Source of the DNA: Salminus brasiliensis
Taxonomy: Eukaryota > Chordata > Actinopteri > Characiformes > Bryconidae
Reading direction: 5' to 3'
DNA length: 64,000 bases
NCBI RefSeq assembly: GCF_030463535.1
Contig: NC_132898.1
Span: 22,116,662 to 22,180,661, forward strand
Shown here piece after piece: positions 12,344 through 23,800 of this stretch (positions are counted from its first letter, which is position 1; each line of letters opens with the position of its first letter). The translations under genes were made by a program, and so were the position numbers. A model generated the notes under the pieces. The model made no database searches. It was not told where the DNA came from and was given only the letters and a program-made list of their open reading frames with translations.

Positions 12344-12529
12344 TTAAAACAAGTCAAAACGAGGCTCAGTATTGTGTGTGGCTTCCACGTGCCTACAACA
12401 CCTGGGCATGCTCCTGATGAGGTGGCAGATGGTCTCCTGAGGGATCTCCTCCCAGACCTGGACTAAAGCATCCGCCAACTTCTGGACATTCTGTGGTGCA
12501 ACGTGACGTTGGTGGATGGAGCGAGACAT
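12344..12529 (-). pseudogene. Tc1-like transposase C-terminal fragment
   Basis: Encodes a transposase tail (SIHQRHVAPQNVQ, DALVQVWEEIPQE, LIRSMPRCC) in the inverted left arm. Only the last 60 or so residues remain, opposite in strand to the fragment at 12777-13061. Confidence 0.8.
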
Positions 12530-12776
12530 GATGTGCTCAATCGATTCTGGTCTGGGGAACGGGCGGTGTGAGGTCTAGCATTGTCCTGCATTAGGAGGAA
12601 CCCAGGGCCAACCGCACCAGCATATGGTCTTACAAGTAGTCTGAGGATCTCATCTCTGGCGAGGTAGGTTTACACTGAGCACATGTGACAGACGTGACAG
12701 AGTCTGGAGATGCCGTGGAGAGCAATCTGCTGCCTGCAACATCCTTCAGCATGACCAGTTTGGCAGTGGGTCAGTA

Positions 12777-13061
12777 ATGGTGTGGGTTGGTATTTCTTTG
12801 GAGGGCCGCACAGCCCTCCATGTGCTCGCCAGAGGTAGCCTGACTGCCATTAGGTACCGAGATGAGATCCTCAGACGCCTTGTGAGACCATATGCTGGTG
12901 CGGTTGGCCCTGGGTTCCTCCTAATGCAGGACAATCTCATCAAGCACATCTGGGACACCATAGACTGTCCAGGAGTTGGCGGATGCTTTAGTCCAGGTCT
13001 GGGAGGAGATCCCTCAGGAGACCATCCGCCACCTCATCAGGAGCATGCCCAGGCATTGTAG
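12777..13061 (+). pseudogene. Tc1-like transposase fragment (DDE region)
   Basis: Encodes the central DDE core: EGRTALHVLARGSLTAIRYR, then YRDEILRRLVRPYAGAVGPG, then FLLMQDN, then a degenerate HIWD segment. The region between the QDN motif and HIWD is deleted compared with intact Tc1 transposases, and the frame is lost soon after. It has no start codon of its own family and no complete catalytic triad. Part of the fold-back element. Confidence 0.8.
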
Positions 13062-13335
13062 GGAGGTCATACAGGCACGTGGAGGCCACACACAATACTG
13101 AGCCTCGTTTTGACTTGTTTTAAGGACATTACATCAAAGTTGGATCAGCCTGTAGTGTGTTTTTCCACTTTAATTTTGTGTGTGACTCCAGATCCAGGCC
13201 TCTATTGGTTAATAAATTTGATTTCCATTGATGATTTTTGTGTGATTTTGTTGTCAGCACATTTAACTTTGTACAGAACAAAGTATTCAATGAGAATATT
13301 TCATTCATTCAGATCTAGGATGTGTTATTTTTTGA

Positions 13336-13338
<3 letters not shown>

Positions 13339-13402
<64 letters not shown>
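13339..13402. repeat. (TA)n microsatellite
   Basis: TA run directly abutting the truncated right end of the fold-back Tc1 element, consistent with insertion into, or expansion of, TA target sequence. Confidence 0.95.
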
Positions 13403-13409
<7 letters not shown>

Positions 13410-14383
13410 GTGTAATACCAATGAGGGAGTAGGGATCCATTTTGGTCATGTCTGTGTGTGAGACCTGGCTCGTGTTTCAGTACAGTGTTGGTGAACTCCC
13501 CCAATCAGGAGTCAGCAGTAAGTTCACTATTTTTTTTCCAGGTCTGCCTGGAGGTGTATTAGCGAGTCAGATTATTGTATTTACAGATTTACAGAAACCC
13601 TGTTTGCACACGCACACAAACAGGGCTGAGCAGATAATGATCGGATCAGGTAAGTTGCCAGCAGGTGGCAGTAAAGCTGCAGGGATTCAAGGTGCAACAT
13701 CAGCATCAGAGCTCAGAACTGAACTGCCCCCTCTCTGCAGCCCCGTAGTGGCTGTGGACTGGAACTGTACAGGTTGAATGTGTGTTAACTGGTGTAAATG
13801 TCTGACTAAGATAATCTCTTCTGCTTAGTGCAGAGGATCCGAGGGAAATGTAGTGTGGACTACCTTGGGGGCAGTAGAGGGCATATTAGACAAGGGGGGG
13901 CAGGCAGGGCAAGAGGGGGCAGGGGGTTAAGTGCATTCCAGCTGGATGGTCCCTCTGTAGATCCATCTTTCTGTCTTCTCTCAATTACATCACTGTCCTC
14001 TCACACCAAGCAGCAATCAGGACCAGCAGATGGTACCGGAGGTCAGGACCAGCAGTTCTACTGGCCAGAGCTTTTCTACAGAGCTTTTACAGTTCTGTGA
14101 ACACCTGGGTCAGGTCAGTAATTAATCACAGTAACCTGATTGATCTCTGTGTCGATCAGTGTGTGCTGAATCTGTGCAGGACAGGTGTGACTTAACCTGC
14201 CTCCGAACTCCATCCTCTGACCCCATCACAACGAACACCACAACGGCAGAGTGGGCAACAGTGGGTGGAGTCATCACTTATATACAGGGTTAACATCACA
14301 GAAGGGTTGCCATAACGCCGGGTTCACATCAGAATCATCACAAACACAAAGTCACACACTTCTCACCTGAACATGTTCAAACA

Positions 14384-14418
<35 letters not shown>

Positions 14419-14646
14419 AGAGACAGAGAGAGAGAGAGGGAAATCAGTAATGCTTTTGATTTCAGTATTGTGTAATTCCGAGCATAACTGAGTGGTGATT
14501 AATGAGAGTGTGTGCAGGTATTGGGGGGGTGGGTTCTCCTGTTCCTCAGGTGTGTGTTATTTTCTCAGGTGTGTGTTAGGTCTCATATTTGGGCCAGGAA
14601 TGCACTTGAGGCCTGCGGGACATTCTAATCATTACACAGGACACTG

Positions 14647-14710
14647 GTCGCCACGGCAACCACCCCTGCCAGATCCAGTCAGACCGGTCCAGTCTCTATA
14701 TCCATGGCAA
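14647..14710 (+). promoter_or_regulatory. Two RFX X-box-like motifs
   Basis: GTCGCCACGGCAAC (14647-14660) fits the X-box pattern GTNRCCNNRGYAAC, and about 50 bp later ATATCCATGGCAACC (14697-14711) has a perfect CCATGGCAAC half. Function is not established. Confidence 0.35.
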
Positions 14711-15054
14711 CCAACCCGGGATAGAGACAGTGCCTTTCGTTACGTATACACACAGGGAGGTGGGGTCAACTGATGATGTCATCAGGGAGCAGAATGCTGG
14801 AACTGGATTTACTAAAAGGTACCAATAAACAAGTTAAAAACGGATGAAGAATAAACTTAAATTCATAATCTAATAAAGAAATATTTTCTTAATAAAGTCG
14901 TATATAGTGATACAGTCCGATACAGTCCTGTCGTTTATGTTTATCTAATGTTTGTGTGTATCAGTAAAGCTGCTTTTTGTTCTCCTGCTGCTGAAAGTTG
15001 ACACCACTGCTGTGCTTCGATTAGTCGACTGTGGCCCACAGCACCCCCTTGTGG

Positions 15055-15180
15055 AGTTATTACATTTATGGCGTTTAGCTGACACTCTTATCCAGCCTGA
15101 CTTACAAGGCTACTCATATTACAGAGGTGGGTCAATGTAGCGTTAATGGTCTTGCCCAGATACTCTTATTGGTGTAGCAT
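15055..15180 (+). mobile_element. Dispersed fish repeat fragment
   Basis: Contains ACATTTATGGCGTTTAGCTG, CTTATCCAGCCTGACTTACA, GGTGGGTCAATGTAGCGTTA and TCTTGCCCAGATACTCTTAT. The same opening words recur at 21910-21960, marking a common fish interspersed repeat. Class uncertain. Confidence 0.5.
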
Positions 15181-15184
15181 GGAT

Positions 15185-15650
15185 ACAGAATAAATCATAA
15201 TAGATACAGGAAAAAAAATCATAGTGGATTCTGAAAAATTCATAATAGATACAGAATGTGTTGAGGTGGATATGAAATCATTCTAATTAAATATTGAGTT
15301 ATTCATAGTGGATACAGAATAATTAATAGGGGATACTGGATCTTTCATAGTAGACACTGAAAAGTTAATAGTAGATACATAATAATTCATATTGGATATG
15401 GAATAAGTCATATCAGATATTGAATCATTCATATTGGATATAGAATAATCCATTGTAGATACTGAATAATGTATAGTAGACACTAAATAATTTACAATGG
15501 ATATAGACTCATTCATAGTAGATACTTAATATTTTATGGTGGAAAAGGAATGAATCATAGTGGGTGCTTAAAAACTCATAGTAGACACTGAATAATTCAT
15601 GGTAGATACTTAATAATTAATTATGGATACAGAATAATGCATGGTGAATA
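15185..15650. repeat. Minisatellite of about 21-bp units
   Basis: Repeated CATAGTGGATACAGAATAAT-type units, diverged, about 20 copies. The minus-strand frame stays open because the period is near 21 bp, giving a spurious heptad-repeat peptide. Confidence 0.8.
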
Positions 15651-16534
15651 TTGAACTGCACCTAAAATCCTACACATTTATCTAAAGTTAGAACAGTGTC
15701 TGAAGTGAACAGAAATGTCTCTCTGTTAAAACACTGTTAGAACAGGTTCCTGACCCGGCAGGTGGAGGTGAGTGATATCAGTGGAGGCTATTATTCACTG
15801 TTTCCATCAACAGAATAAAACAGCTCCACTCCCGTGGGTTCACCTTCAGGTAAAGCTCCAGCACTTACCTGCTTCATTCCCTCACTTCCTGGAACTTCAG
15901 GAACCTAAGGAACATTCCAAAGGATCTGTTCTTCTACTGAAGTGATAAACTCAGTTCTGTTTCAGTCATGATCATTTATCTCCTGATTCTCTTCTCTGGG
16001 TTTTAGTTGATGTTGTGTTGGTTCCGCTCCTGGACGGCTTTACTGCAGGTCACTCCTCTCACTCTGGAATTGCAGTGTTTTATGTTACACCAAACATCAG
16101 GTTCATCCAAACAGAGAGGAACCCACTTCAGTTCCTCTACTGATAGGTGCTGGATGTTCTAAGAAGCTCCACTGGGTCTCTAAATCTTGCTCAGTGCTTC
16201 AGTAGTTTTCACCTCAGTATTATACAGAACCGGGACAATTCAGAGTGGGTCTTTGCCTGCTGAGATAGATCAGATAGATCTCGTTTTGCAGACAGTGTGG
16301 AAAAGATCTATTTTACCAGGCGTAGAACCATTCAAGCATTCAGAGTGACAGTCAGAAATCATAGAATTCCACCTGCTTAAACATTACAGATGCTACATTC
16401 TGCCACAGATGATATACTTACTTTTAATATCAAATTATTATTATAAATTAATATAAATTATTATTAAATTACAGTTTTACAATTATACAAAGCATGATAT
16501 TTCAAATGAGCACAACTATTTACATTTCATATTT

Positions 16535-16740
16535 TGTATGTATTGTGTTGATGGTGTGGGTGTTGGTGGTGCTGATGGTGTTGGTGTTGACAGTGGTGTT
16601 AGTAGTGGTGTAGGTGGTGATGATGGTATTGATCATGTTGGTGGTGGTGTTGATAGTGTTGATTGTGTAAAAGGGTTTGATGGAGTTGTTGATGGTGTTG
16701 GTGGTGGTGTTGCTGACTGTGTTGATGGTGTTCATGTTTA
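16535..16740. repeat. GTTGGTGGT-type minisatellite
   Basis: Array of GTGTTGATGGTG/GTTGGTGGTG words with period in multiples of three. It ends just before the putative promoter of the C6orf132-like gene. Confidence 0.8.
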
Positions 16741-17004
16741 ATTGAGCGACTAATCAAATCTGGGCCTGTGTGCTGTGTCTATTGTGTGTGTGTGTTTGTT
16801 ATCCTGCAGTGGGAGGAGTTGAGTGAGCTCACCTGCAGTGGGAGTGGTTTGGGGGGCGTCATTTTCTCTTGCTCTTCACACACACTTTCACACAGTCACA
16901 GTGCGGACTAGAAACACACACACGCATACCCTGTTGGAGAGAGAGCAGAAATGAAGCTGTAACACACTCACACACACTGTCTGAAGCCGTTACTCTGCAG
17001 CACC

Positions 17005-20000
17005 ATGAAGAAAAGCTCTCTGAATTTTCTGAACCGGAAAACTCAGAACCTGTTTGACACCGGAGTCCAGATCAAACACTTTGGTAAGATCAAACAGCTT
17101 TACTTTTTAATCAAATATCAAACAGCTCTTTACTCTTTAATTAAACTGTTTTATACTTTAATTAACTAGTTTTACACTTTAATTAAACAGCTTTACTCTT
17201 TAATCAAACAACAAAGGGTTTTTCACTTTAATTAAACACCAAACAGCTTTTCTTTTTAATATAGCATCAAACAGCATTATTAATTAATCAATCATAAAGC
17301 AGTTTTACACTTTAAATATCTTTGCTCGATAATCGTCTCTGCTCTTTCTGACCTGCAGTGTGGTGATATGTGAGTCAGGTTGGTATGTGTGTGCGTCTGT
17401 GAGTTTCTGACCTTTGCTCTGGTGTCTTTCAGTAGGTTACAGCACAGCAGGGTGTGTGCAGTGTGTATAGTGTGTTGTGTATTTTAAAACTCTGAGATTT
17501 AAACTGTGATACAATTGTTTCAGTTTCAGTATTTATACTCAGACTTAGTAGTATGTATATGTAGAATTGATTGTGTCTATATTTAGGATTGATAGTGTTT
17601 ATATTTGGACTTAACAGTGTTTACATTTGGAAATTTGTTGTGCATAATTATTGGATTTCCTGGCTTTTAAATATTAGAACTTGAGTACTGTTAAAGGTTC
17701 AACTTCCGGTTGAGTATTGAGTGATGGGTGTGTGATCAGAGTGAGTGGTTTCAGTGTTTTGTTTAAATGAGTGACTGCCGGAAGTCTGTAAATCGCTCAG
17801 GAGGTTTTTATATATATGAAAAATAACACTTTCTTTAGACTGATAGAGAATAGAGAATGTGACTCTGCACTGTCCTTAGCGTCCTGGAATGCAAACAAAC
17901 TCCAAGCTCATCTGTAACAAACTGATCTGTGACAAGCTGATCTGTAACAAGCTGCTCTGTAACAAGCTGATCTGTAACAGGCTGATCTGTAACAAGCTGA
18001 TCAGTAACAAGCTGATCTGTCACAAGCTGATCTGTCACAGGCTGATCTGTCGCAGCTATTACAAACTGACCTGTGACAAGCTCAGCTATTACAAACTGAC
18101 CTGTGACAAGCTCAGCCATAACAAGCTGATCTGTGACAAGCTGATCTGTAATAGTCTGATCTGTGACAAGTTGATATGTGATGAGCTAATCTGTAACAAG
18201 CTTATGTAACGGGATGATCTATAAAGAGTTGGTCTGCCACAATTGATATCGGACAAGCCAATCTGTAATGAGATGGTCTGCGACAGGCTGATCTGTGACA
18301 AGCTCAGCTATAACAAGCTGATCTGTGATGAGCTGATCCGTAACAAGCTGGTCTGTGACAAGCTTGTCTGTAACAAGTTTATGTGTAACAGGATGATTTG
18401 TGATGAGCTGATTTGTGATGAGCTGATCTGCAATGAGCTGATCTGTAACAAGCTGATTTTTGATGAACACATTTGTACTGATCTAATCCATTACAAGCTG
18501 ATCTAGGTAGCTAGAAAATTCATTTAGACATTTCATAAATGAAGAAGAACCCACAAGTAGTATATCACACAAGTAGTATATTCAAAACATTAGAGCACCA
18601 TTAAAGCAATAGTTTATTTGATAAGTAAATAGATATTTAGTTAAATGTAAGTTACAGTAGGGCAAGCATCTACAAATCATCAAATATGAGTGTTGGCAGA
18701 AACTTTACAGATCAGAGGTTCTCTTTGATTGAAGAGTTCTTTTGTAAGACGTAACGATTGTTTTTCACAGAAGTGCTGAACCTACAGTATGACCTAGTCA
18801 GTGTAAACACTTCCACAGTTAGAACCCTAAAGTTCTAACTGCACAATGAAGTCAAATTAACCCACTTAAACATGCTTCCTTTCCTTTTTCAGATCTAACA
18901 GAATTTAAAATAACATTAAACTGAAAAACACAAGTAGAAAATGAATCGCCTCGATTATCCAGACGCTCTGATGTTTCAGCCAGGTGAAAGCACCTGAGCA
19001 GCTTTCATTACAGAGGAATGTTAAAAGGTTTGCTTTCATAGAAGATTCTTTTCTGCTTACGTTCTTCTATTTTTAGTTCAGGTTTTTGCACCCCTGAGAG
19101 CACAGAACCAGAGACGACTGAGAGTCTGAACATCATTTCTCCATCAAACACCATCCAGAAACAGAGTCCTGTGCAGGAGTCCTGAGTATTCTATCAGCTT
19201 CACAGTTTCAGTGCTGTTTACTCACCATTGCTGTTTGTGTGTGTGTGTGTGTGTGTGTGTTTGTTTTACAGAAAATGTAGACTTTGTGTTGGACTCTGCA
19301 GCCATTCCGGAGTCCGGCACGGCCAAAGTCAGATCCAGACCCACAGTCAAACACTTCAGCACAGTAAGTCAATTAACTTCTACCATATTTAAAAATGATC
19401 TGATCAGTTCTGGTTTTAAGTGTTATATTAAACCAGTATCCAATCCAGAAGCTGAAGTCAGATCACTGCCTTACCTTCAGATCTACACTCTCCTCTACTC
19501 ATATAAATCTTACTGAAGACTTCATAAGTCTGAATGAGGAACAGGTAATCCTCCTGCTCACACAGCCAATCCTACTGGCACACCCCCTACTGTTTACTAC
19601 AGTACCAACCCAACCTCTCAATAAAACACTCAGGTGTGTTTAAGGTTAAAACTAAATCCTGCAGTGTGGACAGACGGACTGTGTACTCAGGTTTAGTACA
19701 CAGATGGATTTCCAAATCCCATTTTCGTTTTCAATCACAGCAGTTACCTGCCCTAATAGTTTCTAATCCCAGCATCTCCCTATCTAAGGGATTCCCAATA
19801 CTAGTGGTTCTTCTGTGAATCTCTACAGTTCTAATTCTAACCCAAACCCAGTTATTACCAATGCCAGCAGTACACAATCCAAATGATTCCAAATCCTGAC
19901 TGTAAACCATGCAGCTCCCAGTTTCAATGGTCTCCGATCCTCTTTACGGTTCCCAACAGTTCCCAACCTTAGTGGTTCCCAAATCACAGTATTTATCTAT

Positions 20001-20783
20001 TCTAATGGTCCACATTCCAGCAGCTCCAGATCTTAGCTTCTAATCCCAGCAGTCCTCAATCCTAATAGTTGTCAATTCCAACAGATACCAGTCTAAACAG
20101 TTCCCAATCCTTCTATGTTGACAGTTTGAAAGGTTCTCAATCCCAGCAGTTTCTCGTAACACCAGCATCTCCCAGTCAGAATGGCTCCCAATAGTAATTG
20201 CTCTCAATCCCAGCAATTTCGATTCCTAATAATTCTCAGTGCCAGTCAGTGCCAGTGAAGAATCTCACGCACTGTACATTTTGGTGTTTTTCCTGTATTA
20301 GCACTCATGTATGTCAAATTTGCTATGGGCTGAATTTGGTACGTTAGAGAAAGGAAAACTGCAACACGCAGTGCACAGAGTCTAAAAGATACTTCTGGAT
20401 TGGGAAACACGTCTGTTCGTTTTTCATATAATCATTCTGCACCAGCTACAGCACTGTCTGACCCAACACAATTACCACATCTAATCCCACATGTTGTTGC
20501 ACAGATGAAATAAGAAACATGTACATGAACATGTGTTACAAACAGGGATATGTCAGGGCACTGGAGAGGAAACATGCATTTGTGCAGCGGGTAGCCTTCA
20601 CTGAGCCGTGATGGAGAGGAATGAAGACTAACTTGACTGAACGGAACATTCTCCAGCTCTCAGTGTTCTACTTAATATCATCAAACTATGCATCTGTGAT
20701 GGATATGAGCCAAAAACCTTCGGACAGACCTTCTAGAGACGCTTCTTTCTCCAAATGTATAACATTTAGATGTGTTATACACT

Positions 20784-20827
<44 letters not shown>

Positions 20828-23800
20828 AAGGCACAACAACCTTGACCTTTGAGCGCTGGGTGAATGAAGGAGCTGTGTTTCTGAGTGTCTCTCTGGAGCG
20901 TTAGACTCTCCATGTTGATCCATGAAGTGCTGTAACATTCCTCACATTCTTCACTGAACCACCAGAGCCTGAGAAACACACACCTGCTTTACACCTGAAC
21001 TATCTAAAATGAATACCTAATCATCGCCTATATACTGTAGCTATCATCTAATGCAGTGCCGGACAGATCTCACAAAAAGTAGTCCAATGTATCTATATGG
21101 CACTTTTTAAACCCCAATGGTGTCTCATAGCAGCTTTATAGAAATCCAAACATAAAGAGCACATTAACAAGACAAATATAAAGTAGTATTCAAAATTGGA
21201 CATATTTGTATTAATATTATTCTATTATTAAGTAAACACAGGAAGATGGGTAGAAAAAACTCCCTCCTGACATACGTTTGAGAAATGGTGTCTGTACCCT
21301 ACAAACTCAGGTCAAGTGAGGTTTGGATGGATTTCTGCAGCTCCAGTGAGAGAGAGTGTGTGTGTGTATGGAGGAAGTGTGTTTGCAGGCTTTATGACAG
21401 GAGTGTGAAGGATGCTTTGAATGCAGCCACTTTGTTTAGGTTTAGAGGTTGGGCTGAGGTGTGGAAGTGGCTGCAGACAAACTACTGACTGCACCCTGTC
21501 ACCCTCTCTCACTCACACCCAGGTGTGTCCCAAACACATTACACATGACAGAGTCAGGGCTCCAGACAGTATAATAACAAAACCTTGCGCTATTGATTGA
21601 AGCCGAAAACCTGATTTTTATAGCCTCTTCAAGCAATTCAATTCGATTCAATTTACATTTATTTGTATAGACACAAAGCAGCTGTGCAGGCATCTAGTAA
21701 TAGGACAAGAGATCAACAAATCATAAAACCTTAAAATGCAAACCAGGGAAATTGAGATTTCAAAGCAAAACTAAAGCATAGAGCAAAAATGGATGAAACA
21801 GGATAGAGATAAAATACAAATTGAGAAGATTATATGATTGAAATGATTCAAAATAATCAATAAAATGGAATGAGACAAAAAAAACACAAGACAAAATATA
21901 CTAAAAATAATACATTTACAGCATTTAGCAGATGCTTTTCTCCAGAGCGACTTACAAAAGTGTTTCACTGTTTGCTCAGTAAAATACCTTTAGCTAGTTT
22001 GTATAGACTAAGATGTAGAAGATACTTCTAAGCTTAGACGCTACTAAATACAAAAGTCAGTACGGAGACCACAATACTTAGCACTATACTTCGCCCAAGT
22101 ACTCTCTGAAGTGATGGGTCTTCAGTCTGCGTTTAAAAACAGTGAGAGACTCTGCCATTCGGACAGCCAGGGGAAGTTCGTTTCAGTGCTTTGATGCCAA
22201 GACAGAAAAAAGCCTGGATGCTTGTCTTCCATGGGTCTTAAGGGATGGCGGGTCAAGCCGAGCCATACTTGAAGCTGGAACTCTTGGAACTGATTTTGAC
22301 CATTGCCATCAAATACGGAGGGTCTGGTCAGTTCTTGGCTTTGTAGGCCAGCATCAGGGGTTTGAATCTGAAGCGGTGCAGCAGCTACAGGAAGCCAGTA
22401 AAGAGAACGCAGCAGAAAAGTTACATGGCTGAACTTAGAAGCGTTGAAGACGCTGCATTCTGGACTAGTTGCAGGGGCCTGATGGTGCGCAAAAAGGGAC
22501 ACCAGCCAGAAGGGAGTTGCAGTAATCAAGTCTTGAAGTGACTGAAGAAACTGAACAAGCACCTGGGTAGCATCTCTAGATAGGAAGGGTCAAATTCTCC
22601 AGATGTTGTAAAGGGAGAAACCTGCATAACCGAGTCAGATTTGCAACATGACTTAAGAAAGACAACTGATCATCCACGACTACGCCAAGGCTTCTAATGA
22701 GCTTTTAATAAACTGTTTGAAACACTGCAGTTGAAAAACTGTATCAGTATAACCTGAATGTACACTCTTCTCATATACTGAGGGCTGTTCTGTTTCTGCT
22801 GCACCTTAAAATCAACTTGTTGCTAAGAAACATTTAAACAGTAACACACTCAGAAACATTCAGGCATGATTCACCAATACAGTACTTCCACAACATGTTT
22901 CAGTGTGTGTGTGTGTGTGTGTGTGTATGAATCATAGCTAAACTGGGTGTGTTTGTTGGGAGTCACCCGCTGCACCGAATCTTGATTCATCTGCACACAT
23001 CTCACAGAACAGCCCTGATTAGAGGAGTGTTTGGGTTGAGCTCACACTGCAGATGACCAACTGTGAAGGTGCATTAAAAACCTCAGAGAACCGGTTAGTT
23101 TAGTAGAGCTGGAGAGAACGTATTACCAAGGTGTGTCAAATTACTGCATTCCAATCCAGACGCACACCTATAGAAGACCTATTATATTATATTCCTTCTT
23201 ATGTTAAATATTCTAGATCAATCAAGACATGTTTGTGGGACATGTCTGCAGTTAAAAGGCTAATGATAAGTTATAGGAGTTATCTGAAGAAATTGGGCTC
23301 AAGTTCAAGTTTGCCTGTACTTTTGTCCATGTTTATTGACAACAGTATGCCAAACAGTCAAAAACCGTAAGACTAGATGTGGGCAGGCATGCACAGCGCT
23401 AACTGGTGGGTGTACCTCTATTACATGTTAGCTACATTTATACAACATGGCTTATTTAGACTGAATCATGTCACAGAGGTTAGGAATTTAACAATACTTC
23501 ATATTGGTAAAGCATCGTCTTCTTACCCGGGCAGGGAACTGAACCCCAGTCTATAACATGGCAGGTAGCAGGGTGACCCCTGTACCATATTAACCTTCAA
23601 CATTAGCTTTGAAGCTCCAGTGCAAAGCTGAAGAAGCAAACTCTGGACACCAAACAGATATTGGCTGATTGATTACCTATAAAAACACTGTAAATTAGAT
23701 TTTTTCACCCCACTATGGCCCAGCAATACTGAGAGCAAGTGAATGGAACTAAGTATCTGTGTTCTTTACCTTCTCTCTCTAGTCTGGAGATGGTGCATTG

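Larger units (their letters stand above)
12112..13342. mobile_element. Fold-back Tc1/mariner element
   Basis: The two flanks (about 12112-12655 and 12860-13342) are long imperfect inverted copies of the same transposon 3' part, and the 205-bp middle is single-copy transposase sequence. The left end carries the terminal repeat CACTGCTCAAAAAATAAAGG after a TATATA tract; the right end loses its last bases into a (TA)n run. Protein fragments are typical of Tc1 DDE transposases: minus strand 12344-12529 (HQRHVAPQNVQKLADALVQ, WEEIPQET) and plus strand 12777-12950 (VRPYAGAVGPGFLLMQDN, including a catalytic-region D-N). Stops and deletions make it inactive. Confidence 0.85.
13403..17004. other. Intergenic spacer before the C6orf132-like gene
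   Basis: No gene recognised. It contains a (CA)n run (14388-14414), two RFX-type X-box-like motifs (14647-14710), a dispersed-repeat fragment (15055-15180), and two minisatellites (15185-15650, 16535-16740). The last 200 bases probably include the promoter and 5' UTR of the plus-strand gene; no TATA box was found. Confidence 0.6.

Noticed and set aside
17890-18505. CRISPR-like array
   Set aside because: Direct tandem units without spacers in a vertebrate genome; an ordinary minisatellite.
17835-18506. Several open frames (LICNKLICDKL, TDQLVTDQLV)
   Set aside because: 15-bp repeat keeps frames open on both strands; no protein family and no transcript structure.
23131-23370. 79-codon open frame as an additional exon of the C6orf132-like gene
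   Set aside because: No acceptor/donor pair in phase, and exons 2 and 3 join in phase without it.
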